Positions 1 through 9,643 of a stretch of DNA of 64,000 bases are shown one piece after another; the first letter of the stretch is position 1; each line of letters starts with the position of its first letter. Source of the DNA: Sweltsa coloradensis (lineage: Eukaryota > Arthropoda > Insecta > Plecoptera > Chloroperlidae); contig JAMZAV010002018.1 of the NCBI GenBank assembly GCA_024449915.1, positions 124,001 to 188,000 on the forward strand, written 5' to 3'. The notes under the pieces are model-generated. The model was given only the letters and a program-made list of their open reading frames with translations, was not told the origin of the DNA and ran no database searches. The position numbers were made by a program, and so were the translations under genes.

Positions 1-267
1 GTGCAAAATGTAAGGGATGGTGGAGGTGCCGGTCCAGTTTTGGTGGAGGTGCCGGTCCAGACTGAATATTACGCGTGCGGTAGGCGGAACAGTCATCAAA
101 CAGTCAACGCAATGCGCGCGTCACGGGCTTCACGGAAATAGACCGCGGAAAAAGTCCACCAAAATAACAGTGCATACAAATATTTATTTTTTGTTGGGAA
201 TCGACTCTGAATCGATTTTTAGGTCACAATGATCGATTCTAACTTTTTGGAATCGATGTCATCCCTA
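1..267. mobile_element. hAT-type MITE, right end only
   Basis: The segment is cut by the window edge. It ends at 267 with ATCCCTA, the complement of a TAGGGAT terminus like that of the complete hAT MITE at 16203. AATCGAT-rich subterminal sequence precedes it. The motif GGTGGAGGTGCCGG occurs twice, at 19 and 42. No coding potential is seen. The left end and target duplication lie outside the window, so the family call is by terminal resemblance only. Confidence 0.45.
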
Positions 268-827
268 ACTTAAGGGGCTCCGTTTTTTTTTTTTTTTTTT
301 GGATTTTTGGATTTTTTCGAAACATTTTTGACAATTTTTTCGAAATCGCGAAAAACGCGAAATTTGCGTTTTTATATCACCATTTTTCATTACCTCTACT
401 CATAATATTCATGAGTTCACGTCATTTTTACGTTGATAAACAACAGCTGGGAAGCCTATTTCTATTCTAGAAGCCTATTCAATTTGTAGGCCATCACCTT
501 ATTTGTAGTAGTCTATGAAATGGCTGTGTTCGAAAATTTATTGGGAAAAAAACTTACGATGTTTGTGAAAGGTCAGCTTCCATATAGTGCTGCTATCTAT
601 ACCAGATTTTCTAAACTATGTCGGTTTGGCGTAAAAACAAATGACGAACAGAACGGACAACCGTTTCGTAAGTCGATTTTTTGGCCAGACTTGCATTTGC
701 GGAATGGTTCCGTATGTCTGGTGCTCTGGTCTATGGGTTAACTTAACAGTACACATTAACCAGCAAAGCAATGTCCTGCTGACCTGCAATGGTGAGTGTT
801 TTCAATCGAATTTCACAATTGTTCCAG
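268..827. repeat. Intronic repeat, shared with the right end of the window
   Basis: A T run at about 283-300 is followed by AT-rich DNA. About 430-665 is a dispersed repeat whose parts recur at 63080-63235 (AACAGCTG, AAGCCTATTTCT, ATTTGTAGGCC) and at 63905-64000 (CCATATAGTGCTGCTATCT). A 73-codon reading frame over it has no family features and reflects the repeat. The stretch lies in a WASF intron. Confidence 0.5.
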
Positions 828-1037
828 ACCCAGCTATACGTACGAGGAGTCGTTGTATATGCAGCAGCAGGTGATCTACAGCGGCGGCCAGGGGCAGATA
901 CTGCCCAACGACGGTTACTCTGTCGGCTCGCCCAACAACTACACTCCTCGAGGTAGTAACGGAACCCCTCGCTCAAGTTCGGTCAGGCCTACACAGCCGC
1001 CGCCCGCGCCACCCAGCACTAACAACTCAAGCAACAG
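828..1037 (+). CDS. WASF: WASF/WAVE family protein, internal exon (linker before polyproline region)
   Basis: This is the first WASF coding exon in the window; the N-terminal WAVE homology exons lie upstream. Acceptor GTTCCAG ends at 827 and donor CAG|GTACGG follows 1037. The first base completes a split codon, and the frame then reads PSYTYEESLYMQQQ, continuing through a Gly/Asn/Ser-rich stretch to PPPAPPSTNNSSN. The exon ends with two bases of a codon that the next exon's first base completes as Ser. WAVE proteins activate Arp2/3-driven branched actin assembly downstream of Rac; this tyrosine-bearing linker joins the WAVE-complex-binding part to the proline-rich part. Splice phases agree with the next exon. 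The family call rests mainly on the WH2 and acidic exons downstream. Confidence 0.8.
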
Positions 1038-1773
1038 GTACGGTACAACACTTGTGTTGTCAAGTAGACTATAGGCACCGAGCGTTCATACAACTAGCGC
1101 CGTGAGCCGACAAATCTGTTAACAAATTGTGTGAAGATTCGGTATTATCCCAACTTCTTCCATGTTATGTGTACATTTTAAAATTACTGTTATAATTCGT
1201 ATTACGTAGTTGTGTACCGTATTGTAATGGATATTGAAAAAATCATGTAAGAACATCTAGTAAGTTGTGAGACTGTTTATGTTGGCTGTACTACTAATAT
1301 AGCCAACACAGGACACGATGTCATATTTTACACTTTTACTGGCAGACCCAATGACATTCAATTAGTAACATGCTAGACTCTCTGTGTGGCAATGGGATGC
1401 GTGCCAATTAGAAGCCATCATGAAAGGAGAAAAACAGCCATCTAAATGTACGTAAATTTGTACATATTTAGACGAGACGGCGGTGCTCGCCCATCCGCTC
1501 AACAACAAACACAACTCCACAGCCACTTAAATCAGTAGATTAGCCAACTAGCTGAAGTATCTATGTGTCAGGAAAATGATTTTCCCCTTTAATGATGGCT
1601 TCTAATCGGCACACTAGCGCTCGGGGTGAAGGGTAGGAGACTGAGCGTCTAGCGCTTTGTTACGCAAAGCTTATTAATGTCATTGGGAAGACCCCATGAG
1701 AGAAAAAAGCGGAAAGAAAAATTATGTATTCCCAGTAGGCCTATTTATATTAATGTTATTTAATTATATTAAT
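1038..1773. repeat. WASF intron with a small foldback element
   Basis: Arms of about 35 bp at roughly 1400-1437 and 1568-1613 are inverted copies sharing TTAGAAGCCATCAT and flanking A/G-rich bases. They suggest a short foldback MITE of about 210 bp. The rest of this stretch shows no coding signal. Confidence 0.4.
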
Positions 1774-2205
1774 GGCTCGTTGGTCTTGTGGTTAGCGTAT
1801 CTGCTTCCAATGCAGAAGGTCCAGGGTTCGATTCCCGTCAAAGTCAGAAGTTTTTTAACTTCTGATTTGGACTTAAGTTCATCAGTTCTTGGCTTAGGAG
1901 TTTGTAAACGGTGACTTTGGAGCCGTCCTAGCAACGAAGCACATAATAAATTGAAAGTTGTTCTGAATCGGTCTTGTTGATTCTGGCGTTGACTGGCGTG
2001 TGTTTGCACTGTCCATACCACTGATTGCTATATTTTCTATTAAAAATATCGATCTTTGGCTGGTTATTGCTGACTCGTCGAATGCGTCTGGGCCTACAGG
2101 GTTTGCTTGGTCGCTTTGATTTACTGTCCCCCACTGAATGAAAATCAGTTAGCCCTATATAACTGAGTGGGTAGACTCTAAATACAATTTATTATTTATT
2201 TATTA
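1774..2205 (+). mobile_element. SINE with tRNA-Gly-like head (family 1), full length
   Basis: The head starts GGCTCGTTGG, has a D-arm-like block with GTGGTTAGCG, an anticodon-stem-like TCTGCTTCCAATGCAGA and a box-B-like GGTTCGATTCCC at about 1824. The body runs to a tail AAATACAATTTATT followed by (ATTT)n. A reverse-strand copy lies at 28276-28700 and a 3' half at 55509-55768. Acceptor-stem pairing is poor, so it is not a working tRNA gene. Confidence 0.8.
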
Positions 2206-3592
2206 CTTACAAACAATTATTTTAGAATAGACCTACCCTCTGGCTAGATCAATAATAATAATATTGAGGCCTTGGCATAATATTCAGGTGGTTTAGCTGC
2301 ATAATTGTCATCTTCTGCCAGCTGTTGTCAGACTAACGTATGATTGTTTTCTTCTTGTTTTGTTTCCAATTTGAGTGTTTTTCATCTAGGCCTAGATGTT
2401 CGTTTTTATTTGTATCATTACATGGAACTAAGTTTAATATTTAATCAACAACCTACCTACCTAAAAAAGGGACCTAGGCCTAGGCTATCACTCAGGCCCT
2501 ACATGTGGCTAGGCCTTCTTTCTGTCATCGGTCATCAAACTGTCACTGTCCTTTTTGATGTTTTTGCAATTTAGACGATCTAAGGCCTTTAGAACTGCAT
2601 GTGATAACTGATAATAAGTCATAACTCATAAGGATGTTTTTTGTAAATAATAATAGATTAACATCTACACATGAAATAATATAGGCCTACTGTATTGTCC
2701 TGAATATAAGCTTACCCTTTTTTATTTTAAGTCAGCTTATATATGCATGCTTAATGCTTATGCATATGTTTTTTTATATTTCAACAGAAAAGTTAGGGGG
2801 TCGGCTTATATTCAGGTTTGACCTATATTTGGCACAATACGGTAATACGTAATTATAAGATAATAACTTCAATGCTGACATCACAATATGGTGGCAAGGC
2901 AATCTCAATTACGTTTGTCTTCTCTTACGACTTAAAAAGTTACTTTGAGTATAAAAGAAAAACATTATTAATCCTGAATTAAAGTACATCCAAAACATGT
3001 CTATTAAATATTAATGCCACTCCTTTAGTGATTGATTGTTTGGATTAACATTCCAAAAAACCCTTTAAAATCTATGTATTGTGAACGTATTTTGCTTTGC
3101 TATCATTTCAAATAACCTCTTTGTTCTAAGCTTCTTTCACACAATTAATGCCCAAAGTGGCCACCCAGAGCTCTTCGTGTATTTTCAGTGGCGCGCAGCG
3201 CGCTCGGTGATTACCGAGAATCTGTGTCTATTGCAGCTGGTCACTTCTAGTAGATGTGGTATTAGCAACAAAAAACATTCTATGGTACCTACAAAATGGA
3301 TAAACTACTGAAAGTATCAATTCAATCACATGTTAATTTTTTTATTTAAAACCATAGATATCCCTCAGTAGAAGTCAAGGTAAACTTTGATAGGTATCTT
3401 TGTGTGCAGGTTGTTTCTTGTTCCATTATAGCACTAACTACTTCATTAAGTTTGCTTATTTATTACACAACAACACAAGTATTTAAAATTAAATGCTGTA
3501 CTATTACCTAGTTAACACTACACAAACCTTCAGTCTCTATAGACGGCTATCTATGGAATACAAACGCTGACGACCCCTTGTTTTGTTTCCAG
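2206..3592. other. WASF intron, mostly unannotated
   Basis: AT-rich intronic DNA with several TAGGCCTA motifs. A weak inverted pair at about 2690-2843 (left arm with CTGAATATAAGC, right arm its complement) may be a 150 bp foldback element. The ORF at 2344-2574 is low-complexity and not convincing. Nothing else is supported. Confidence 0.4.
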
Positions 3593-3978
3593 CACACCAA
3601 CCGGCACGTCAGCCACCAACACCCCGACCCGAGGTCGCAGCATGAGCACGGGGAGAGAGACCCTCCCCCCTCCCCCTCCCCCACCTGCGGACAACATGAC
3701 CTCCCCTCCCTCCATCCACAACGGGCCCCTCCCACCGCACCTGCGCAGCCAGGCCAACAGTCCGCACCACACCCCCCACCCCTCCCTCCCAGTCTCTCAG
3801 TCCCGAGCCTCAGCCTGAGCTGCCTCCGCCACCACCGGTTCCACCCCTGTCGCCACCTCCAAACAACATTCCCCCGCCACCCCCTCCACCGCCACCGCCG
3901 CCCATCATGATGGCTAACGGGCCAATTACATCACCGATGCTTGCCAATGGGGATATTGGCAAATCACCCATCAAACAG
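3593..3978 (+). CDS. WASF: WASF/WAVE family protein, polyproline exon, frame broken by one base
   Basis: The acceptor TTGTTTCCAG ends at 3592 and the donor CAG|GTTTGT follows 3978. The incoming frame reads TPTGTSATNTPTRG and then runs of Pro (ETLPPPPPPPADNM). Such stretches bind profilin and SH3 domains such as IRSp53 in WAVE proteins. The frame would stop near 3819. The next frame, from about 3800, reads PEPQPELPPPPPVPP and then a long Pro run, MMANGPITSPM and SPIKQ, and joins the next exon in phase 0. There is therefore one extra base between about 3770 and 3805, within C-rich sequence. A sequencing or assembly indel is the simplest explanation, since both halves look WASF-like and the rest of the exon is intact. 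A real inactivating mutation or unusual splicing cannot be excluded. Confidence 0.8.
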
Positions 3979-4462
3979 GTTTGTGTATTTCATTGTTCAT
4001 TTAGGCCTATGCGACTGCTTTGCAGACTGGTTGCGTGACGTGTCTCGTGTTAGTGTGTTAGCGTGCATCTATGTATATGTGTTGTGTATGTTTTTGGTTG
4101 CTTGTAATGTAACTAAACCAGTGATAGGGCCTTACTGAACAAAGTTGGGCAGTGCTGCCACCTAGAGCTGAAAGAAATGCTCTGCTCGACTTCTGAAGTA
4201 CCGTGACAATATGTTGCGGCTAGTCCGTACATGCTCAATATTAGAAGTTTAATTAAGCGAGCGAAGCGAGCGTTTCCATTTGACTCTGCCGGAAAAATTT
4301 GTCACTCGTTTTGTTGTTTTTTTTGTTTTTTTTGTTTGTTTTTTGTTTGTATGTCTCGCCATAACGTTCGAACGGAGGCTCGGATCGAGTTGAAATTTTG
4401 ACCATCCGCAAGCTTTGTTCTCGATTGAATGCCATTAGTTTTGTGGCAAAATCGTTCAAAAA

Positions 4463-7400
4463 TAGGGTTGCCGTTCGATATAAAAATCGGGATCGATAAT
4501 CGGAGGCTTTGAATCGATAATCATATCGAAATATATCGATATCATAGACTCAAATCGATTATCGTATCAAACTCCAATTTTAGCATATCAAACGGAAAAC
4601 AAGCAAAATTGTAATATCAATATGAAGAAAGGGCATTAAGGGAATGATGTGTAAAAGAAAATCATGCAAACTTTGTTTCACGAGCCTTTATTTCAATGCA
4701 GCGCGTGTTACAATGGGGTGCCACTTTTTACAAGGTTCTACTGTACATCGCCGTTGAAGGTCACGTCAATGGAGTGAGAGAGCGAGAGCGCGCCACTTAG
4801 CTTATCTCTCTACACCCGATCGCTGCGTCTACGCTAGATTGAAACTTGAAAGATAACGATGCGGGTGTTCATCATTCTGTTCGACAAAGATGTAATCAAA
4901 AGATTGGGTAACAAACAACAGTTGACACATTTTGTGCAAAAGTTACAACTTGCAACAATTAAAAGCTTGTTCTGTCGCACTAGCACATCACTCGCACACT
5001 CCAGCGTAACAAACTAACAATGGATAAGCCAACATTGAACATGACTTCGAAATCACTTAGCATTGTTGTTGTAAAATCCGTTTAAAAATACCAAATCATT
5101 GACGTGCTCGCCGGTTAATCTGTTCCTATTCTTGGTAACTGTTCCACCAGCCTTGCTGAACAGCCTCTCACAGGGGACACTTGTTGCTATACAGCAAAGA
5201 TATTTCCTCGCGATAACGGAGAGCGCAGGATAGGTTGCAGAGTTCTCCATCCACCACTGCAATGGGAGATTATCCTTCAACCTTTTCATCTCGGAGAACA
5301 GTTTTGCCTCTTGTTCGACCCGATACAGTGGGGTTCGTTCGGTTTCGTCTTCTTCATCATCACTCTCCTAAAATCATAAAAATAACGATGTACTTAAAAA
5401 TTACCATAAAAAACAAAAATATAAATTGGAAAAGATTAGATAACGTATTAAACTGTAATTTTTTATATATCTACCTCGGCTATGCCCCTAGCTTTTTTTG
5501 CTGTAGGTTCCTCATCCTCGGCGCCATCCATGTTTGTCTCGTCGAGAGCTGCAGGCGTAGGCCTATGTAGTAGGACGAACACAGCCTCTTGTTTTATGCG
5601 CTCCCATGTTGCATTCCTCTCAGCGTCGCTGAGGTGTTTTCAGATTTTTGTATCTAGGGTCTAGAGCAGCTGCGATGTTTAGTTCTTCACATGTAAGCTT
5701 AGCCCTATCAACAAGGTTATCTTTTATCAGCTTTTTAACGTGTTTAATTTCTCTGGAGTCACCAATCTTCATTTCTAATGAGGTCTGTAGATTCTTCAAA
5801 ACAGTTCCGGACATCGATCCAGTGACGTATTTTTCGCCTCCAAGAATCTCTGTTGCTTCCTTGAATGGACCTAAGATTTCTATCAGTCCAGTCATGATCT
5901 TGCACTCGGCCATCGTAATGTGCATCGCTTCAGTCGTAATTTTCGATTGCAGGACGGCGTTCACTGCAGAATGGTTTGCTAGCAAGGAACTCAACATATC
6001 GTTTGTTGAGTTCCATCGTGTTACGACGTCTTGGGTCAGCCTGCATTGGGGAAGGTCACCTTTTCTTTGAGCTTCAAAGAGAGCCTGTGTTGCCAATGGG
6101 GAATGTTTGAAGTGACCTACAGCACGTCTACATTTAGCCAGCAGATCGGAAATCAATGCTGATTTCAGCCCTTTGTTGACTGCCAGTTGGATGCTGTGGG
6201 CGTTGCAGCGAATATGCCCTCTTTTTTGCGTCATGTTATCTATTGCACTGACAATATTTCTTGCATTGTCAGTCACATAAGCAATGACTTTGTCTGCTAA
6301 GCCCCACCTCTCCTACAAAAAAACAAACAATATATCTAATTAAATTGGGCCTACAGTAGTTTTAAAAATTAATTGTTTGAAAAATAATTTAAAATTTGTT
6401 TTAAATGTATATTTAATTTGTATCTTACCTCAATTTCCTCCAGCATGACAGCAATGTTGACTGCTGTGTGAGCCTCAGTAACTTCCGACACTTCCAGTGC
6501 CACGGAATGTAAAACCCAATCACTTGTCACGTAGTGCACTGTCACGCCTATGTACCCTCGTTAGCAATCGACGTCCAGTGATCTATTGTCAGCGTGCAAT
6601 AAGGAATGTTTTTCAGCTCGTTAATTATATGAGCCCGTTTGTCAATAGCGTTCTTTTCGATACGCCCCGTCATGGCAGTTCTTTTCAAACATTTATATTC
6701 TGGGCATGCGACTTCTAAAACTTCGGCAAAGGCCTCTACTGAACTTATGGGCAGCATGTGTTTAGTAATGGTTTTTTCCATTTGCTTCGAAATTGCTGTG
6801 GCCAAAGGTGCCGTTGCTGGCATAGTTGTTTTATTTTTTAATTCAAAATGTTCTTTTATTTTTGGCTGCGAAAGAGATTTGTTGCACCTTCGCAAATGAG
6901 TGTCCATGTTTGTGGTGCAGCCAGAAAATGCAATAGTTGCCCGACACTGTTTGCAAACAACTTGTTTTTCATTGATAATTTTTTTATTGTCGTCAATTTC
7001 AAATCCGAAGAACTGCCACACTTGACTCCTCTTGCTCGGTGGCGTTACAAGTAAAGGCAAAGGCCCTTTATTAGCCGAAAAAAACATCGCGAAACAAATA
7101 ATTAAAACACTAAACAAAATACAATAATAATGCGTAGCTAATAAATACACAAAAACAACTTCCCAAGTTGACACAACACACGCCAAATCGCCGATTTCCA
7201 CAACAAACGCTACACGACTGCTCAGATCAACTCACCAAGTACCACTGACGGACGATCGCGGGGCCGCCGGGTGATGGACTGGAGATGCGCTCGAGTATGC
7301 AACGCATGCGCACTGGTGTCGGTGGGCGGGGCCATTTTACGTATTCGCCACAGAGAGAAAGCTATTGGCTATATCAGCCTATCCCAACATCCCAACACCC

Positions 7401-7572
7401 AATCACAATATTGGCGCAGCGGTGGCGGCATATTTAAGCACGGCAAAAACATCGATGTTATTATTTGAATCGATAATCATATCATATCGTATCAAAGTAC
7501 TCGTATCGATTATCATATCATATGAGTGATATCGATAATCGATCGATATTTCGATTATCGACGGCAACCCTA
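4463..7572 (-). mobile_element. hAT DNA transposon, 3.1 kb, with 8-bp target duplication
   Basis: The terminal inverted repeats are TAGGGTTGCCG at 4463 and CGGCAACCCTA ending at 7572. The 8-bp direct duplication TTCAAAAA at 4455-4462 and 7573-7580 is the hallmark size for hAT. Subterminal regions are packed with ATCGAT and GATAATCG motifs. The transposase gene is on the minus strand. The insertion splits an older type-B element within the third-last WASF coding interval, an intron, in antisense orientation to WASF. Confidence 0.93.
5053..7087 (-). pseudogene. hAT transposase with BED zinc finger (ZBED-like), three exons, two frameshifts
   Basis: The likely start is the Met at 7087 (MFFSANKGPLPLL). 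The protein order is a BED finger (WQFFGFEIDD, CKQC, THLRRC), the catalytic core (LTIDHW, TDNARN, CNAHSIQLAVNKGL, TRWNSTNDML), and the C-terminal hAT dimerisation region (LSVIARKYLCCIATSVPCER, LFSKAG), with the stop at 5053. GT-AG introns are visible at 6313-6428 and 5368-5474. One base is missing near 6559 (after IANEG) and one is extra near 5640 (after YKNLK). Otherwise the frames run on without stops. The element is therefore nearly intact: either recently inactivated or carrying consensus errors. Family knowledge: hAT transposases cut and paste DNA and leave 8-bp duplications, as seen here. Confidence 0.9.
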
Positions 7573-8166
7573 TTCAAAAAGTTAAAAAGTTACATTAAAG
7601 TTAATCGAAAGTTTTTTTTTCAAACTAACCGGCGACAAAATCTGAGATAGCCAAATCATTTAGAATGTTCGTCCGGTCACGAATATGTTAATTTTAGTTT
7701 GATCCGATATAATATAGTGTAGATGGAAATTACATTATAACAAAAGTAACGTTGCCATGGCAACGAAAAGACGCGCGAAGTTTCTAATGCACTGCCACCT
7801 AGAAGTAATCAAAATACTTTTGAGGAAGCAGTCTATTATTTGTCACCAAAGAGTTTAAATATTTTTCCCAATGAGTCAAGGTCCTCTAGATGGCGGTGGA
7901 TTTTATCCACAAAGTAAAGATTTACATACGGGTTTACCCAAATACCTTGGCAATAATAAATAATATCGGAAACATGGCCCTGTGGACAGCAAACGTCGCA
8001 AATTTTAAAATTAAAAAAAATGTGCATTGTGGGTCTAGCTATAGCACGTGCTCGCTTATCAACGCGTCCAACTGAGCGTTTCCTAGTTTATGTAATTGTG
8101 GTTACTTTATTTGTCACCTTCGGCTAAATGATGCAAATTGGTAAATAAATAACAATTTTTTTTCAG

Positions 8167-8296
8167 ATTATTAATTCATCGCCTCCAAAACATTCTCCGC
8201 CAAAGTCTGGTGAAAACGCGAGCCGGACAAAGGCCGCCAACATTGCAGCACCAGTGTTTGACCCTCGAAATGACCTTCTTAAAGCCATCCGGGATG
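8167..8296 (+). CDS. WASF: WASF/WAVE family protein, exon entering the WH2 motif
   Basis: The acceptor TTTTTTTTCAG ends at 8166 and donor GGTACGTAC follows 8296. Translation in phase 0 starts IINSSPPKHSPPKSG and ends APVFDPRNDLLKAIRDG, with the Gly codon split 1/2 across the junction. NDLLKAIRDG is the start of the WH2 actin-binding helix (pattern DLLxAIRxG), which delivers an actin monomer to Arp2/3. The intron phase inside WH2 matches the next exon exactly. No anomalies are seen. The following intron contains an 8-bp-flanked hAT MITE. Confidence 0.93.
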
Positions 8297-8864
8297 GTAC
8301 GTACTGCATTACTTTTTTTGTCAAATTTATTGTCCTGTGTGGTAAGTGTCAGTAGAGTGTTGCTACTTTACTTAGTTTGACTATACCCAAATGGTGTCTT
8401 TAAATCTTGAACAGATTCTGGTTAGCCGATTCCAAATTCAGCTCCATATTTTACTACCTGATGTCATCCCTAGTATCTACACGATTATAAGCGGCCATGA
8501 CTACGGGGTGTAGTCATGGCCAATATTTTGGCCAATCAAATTTAAAAAAGTAGTATGCTTGCTTGCACATAGTATTGGCCACACCCCACCTTTTTAACCT
8601 TTTTAAATATACCTGCGGCCTTTATGAGAAAATTATGTAGTCCTAGGTCTTCTACTTCTATTACAGCTAAAAGTTTAATTTATTGTTCTCCGTCGGAACC
8701 AGTTTTATTACTAACTGAATAAATAAATAGTTTACACATTACACTGTTGGATTGTAGATAAAGACTTCTGAAATGTAGACCTGTAGATGTAGACTATGGA
8801 AACTTCAACTGAATAAATTCTCCGGATCTCTTCATCTTAACATGTGTGTACATCATGCCACATA
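8297..8864. other. WASF intron, unique part
   Basis: No repeat or coding signal was recognised, except a small perfect hairpin at about 8493-8521 with 12 bp arms (GGCCATGACTAC and its complement). A direct echo of the arm sequence, TTGGCC, follows it. Confidence 0.4.
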
Positions 8865-9425
8865 TAGGGCTGTGCGAGCCTAGAATTTTTAAGCCGAGCC
8901 GAGTATGAAAAAAAAGCTTGATTTTCGAGCCAAGCCGAGCTTTTAAAAAAAAAAAAAAAAAAAAAATGGTTAGGGGTAGGCTACATATTTTCTAGGGATG
9001 TCATCGGGTACCCGGTTCTAGAAATTACCCGGAGCCGATTATAAGATAAGGGTATTTTTCGCGACCGTTTTTAGGCTAATTCACGGGTTTATTATTTTAC
9101 GCGCTACGTCGATGCGATCTTTCCCGCGGAGCCTGCCCGCTGCCTGCAGAGTCGATAAAGAAGACCCGGGAAAACTTCTTTGTCGACTCTGCTAAAGAGT
9201 AACTCGAGTTGACAACAAAGCCAACACGTGACACCTGCGCGAACTGCGTGCGCGTTCGGTCGATCCAACAACTCAACTCACAGCTGACGAAGAACAAAGA
9301 TGCTCGGTGTGGAACTAGTTGGAAGAAGGCTCGAATAAATCGAGCCTAAAATCAAGCTCGGCTCGGCGCGAGCTCAAAACTGAAGCTCGAAAAAGCTCGA
9401 GAAATCGAGTACTCGCACAACCCTA
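8865..9425. mobile_element. hAT MITE, 561 bp, with 8-bp target duplication
   Basis: Termini are TAGGGCTGTGCGAGCC at the left and CGCACAACCCTA at the right, flanked by GCCACATA at 8857-8864 and 9426-9433. Subterminal DNA is rich in CGAGC and GAGCTCG. A poly-A run sits at about 8944-8966, and a CTAGGGATG at 8996 may mark a second nested element. ORFs over this region are not genes. It ends only about 40 bp before the last WASF exon, yet the acceptor and tract are intact. Confidence 0.88.
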
Positions 9426-9464
9426 GCCACATACTATTCTTATTGTGTCCTTGTTTGTGTGTAG

Positions 9465-9643
9465 GTATCAAGCTGCGGAAGGTGGAGAAGAGCGAGGCAA
9501 AGGAGGTGGAGCGAGTGAACGCCCCACATGACGTGGCGTCCATCTTGGCTAGACGAGTCGCAGTCGAGTTCTCGGATTCTGATTCGGCTTCCGAGTCGGA
9601 GTACGACAGCGAGGGGTGGGGAGAACAGGAGACGTCTGCGTGA
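9465..9643 (+). CDS. WASF: WASF/WAVE family protein, last exon (WH2 end, central, acidic tail)
   Basis: Acceptor TTTGTGTGTAG ends at 9464 and the stop TGA is at 9641-9643. The exon completes the split Gly and reads GIKLRKVEKSEAKE (end of WH2), then VASILARRVAVEF (the amphipathic central region that contacts Arp2/3), then an acidic stretch SDSDSASESEYDSEGWGEQE with the conserved Trp. The native end is ETSA, longer than the usual family ending soon after the Trp. This is the verprolin-homology/central/acidic output module that activates Arp2/3; in WAVE it is held inactive by the WAVE complex until Rac binds. The four exons give the C-terminal half of one protein on the plus strand. Confidence 0.95.

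Larger units (their letters stand above)
4254..8088 (+). mobile_element. Type-B non-autonomous element, split by a hAT insertion
   Basis: The left part is 4254-4462 and the right part 7573-8088. It begins TAAGCGAGCGAAGCGAGCG and ends with GCTCGCTTATCAACGCG and GCGTTTCCTAGTT. Internal landmarks are CTCGCCATAACGTTCGAACG and TTGCCATGGCAACG. Partial and full copies lie at 29764-31139. Short ORFs in it are unlikely to be genes. The superfamily is not clear; ends with CTAG are shared with the A, C and D element types in this window. Confidence 0.7.

Noticed and set aside
1774..1850. tRNA-Gly gene
   Set aside because: Anticodon and T-arm blocks are present but acceptor pairing is poor, and the block is followed by a conserved repeat body in other copies, so it is a SINE head.
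3547..3772. Minus-strand glycine-rich ORFs
   Set aside because: Antisense of the WASF polyproline exon.
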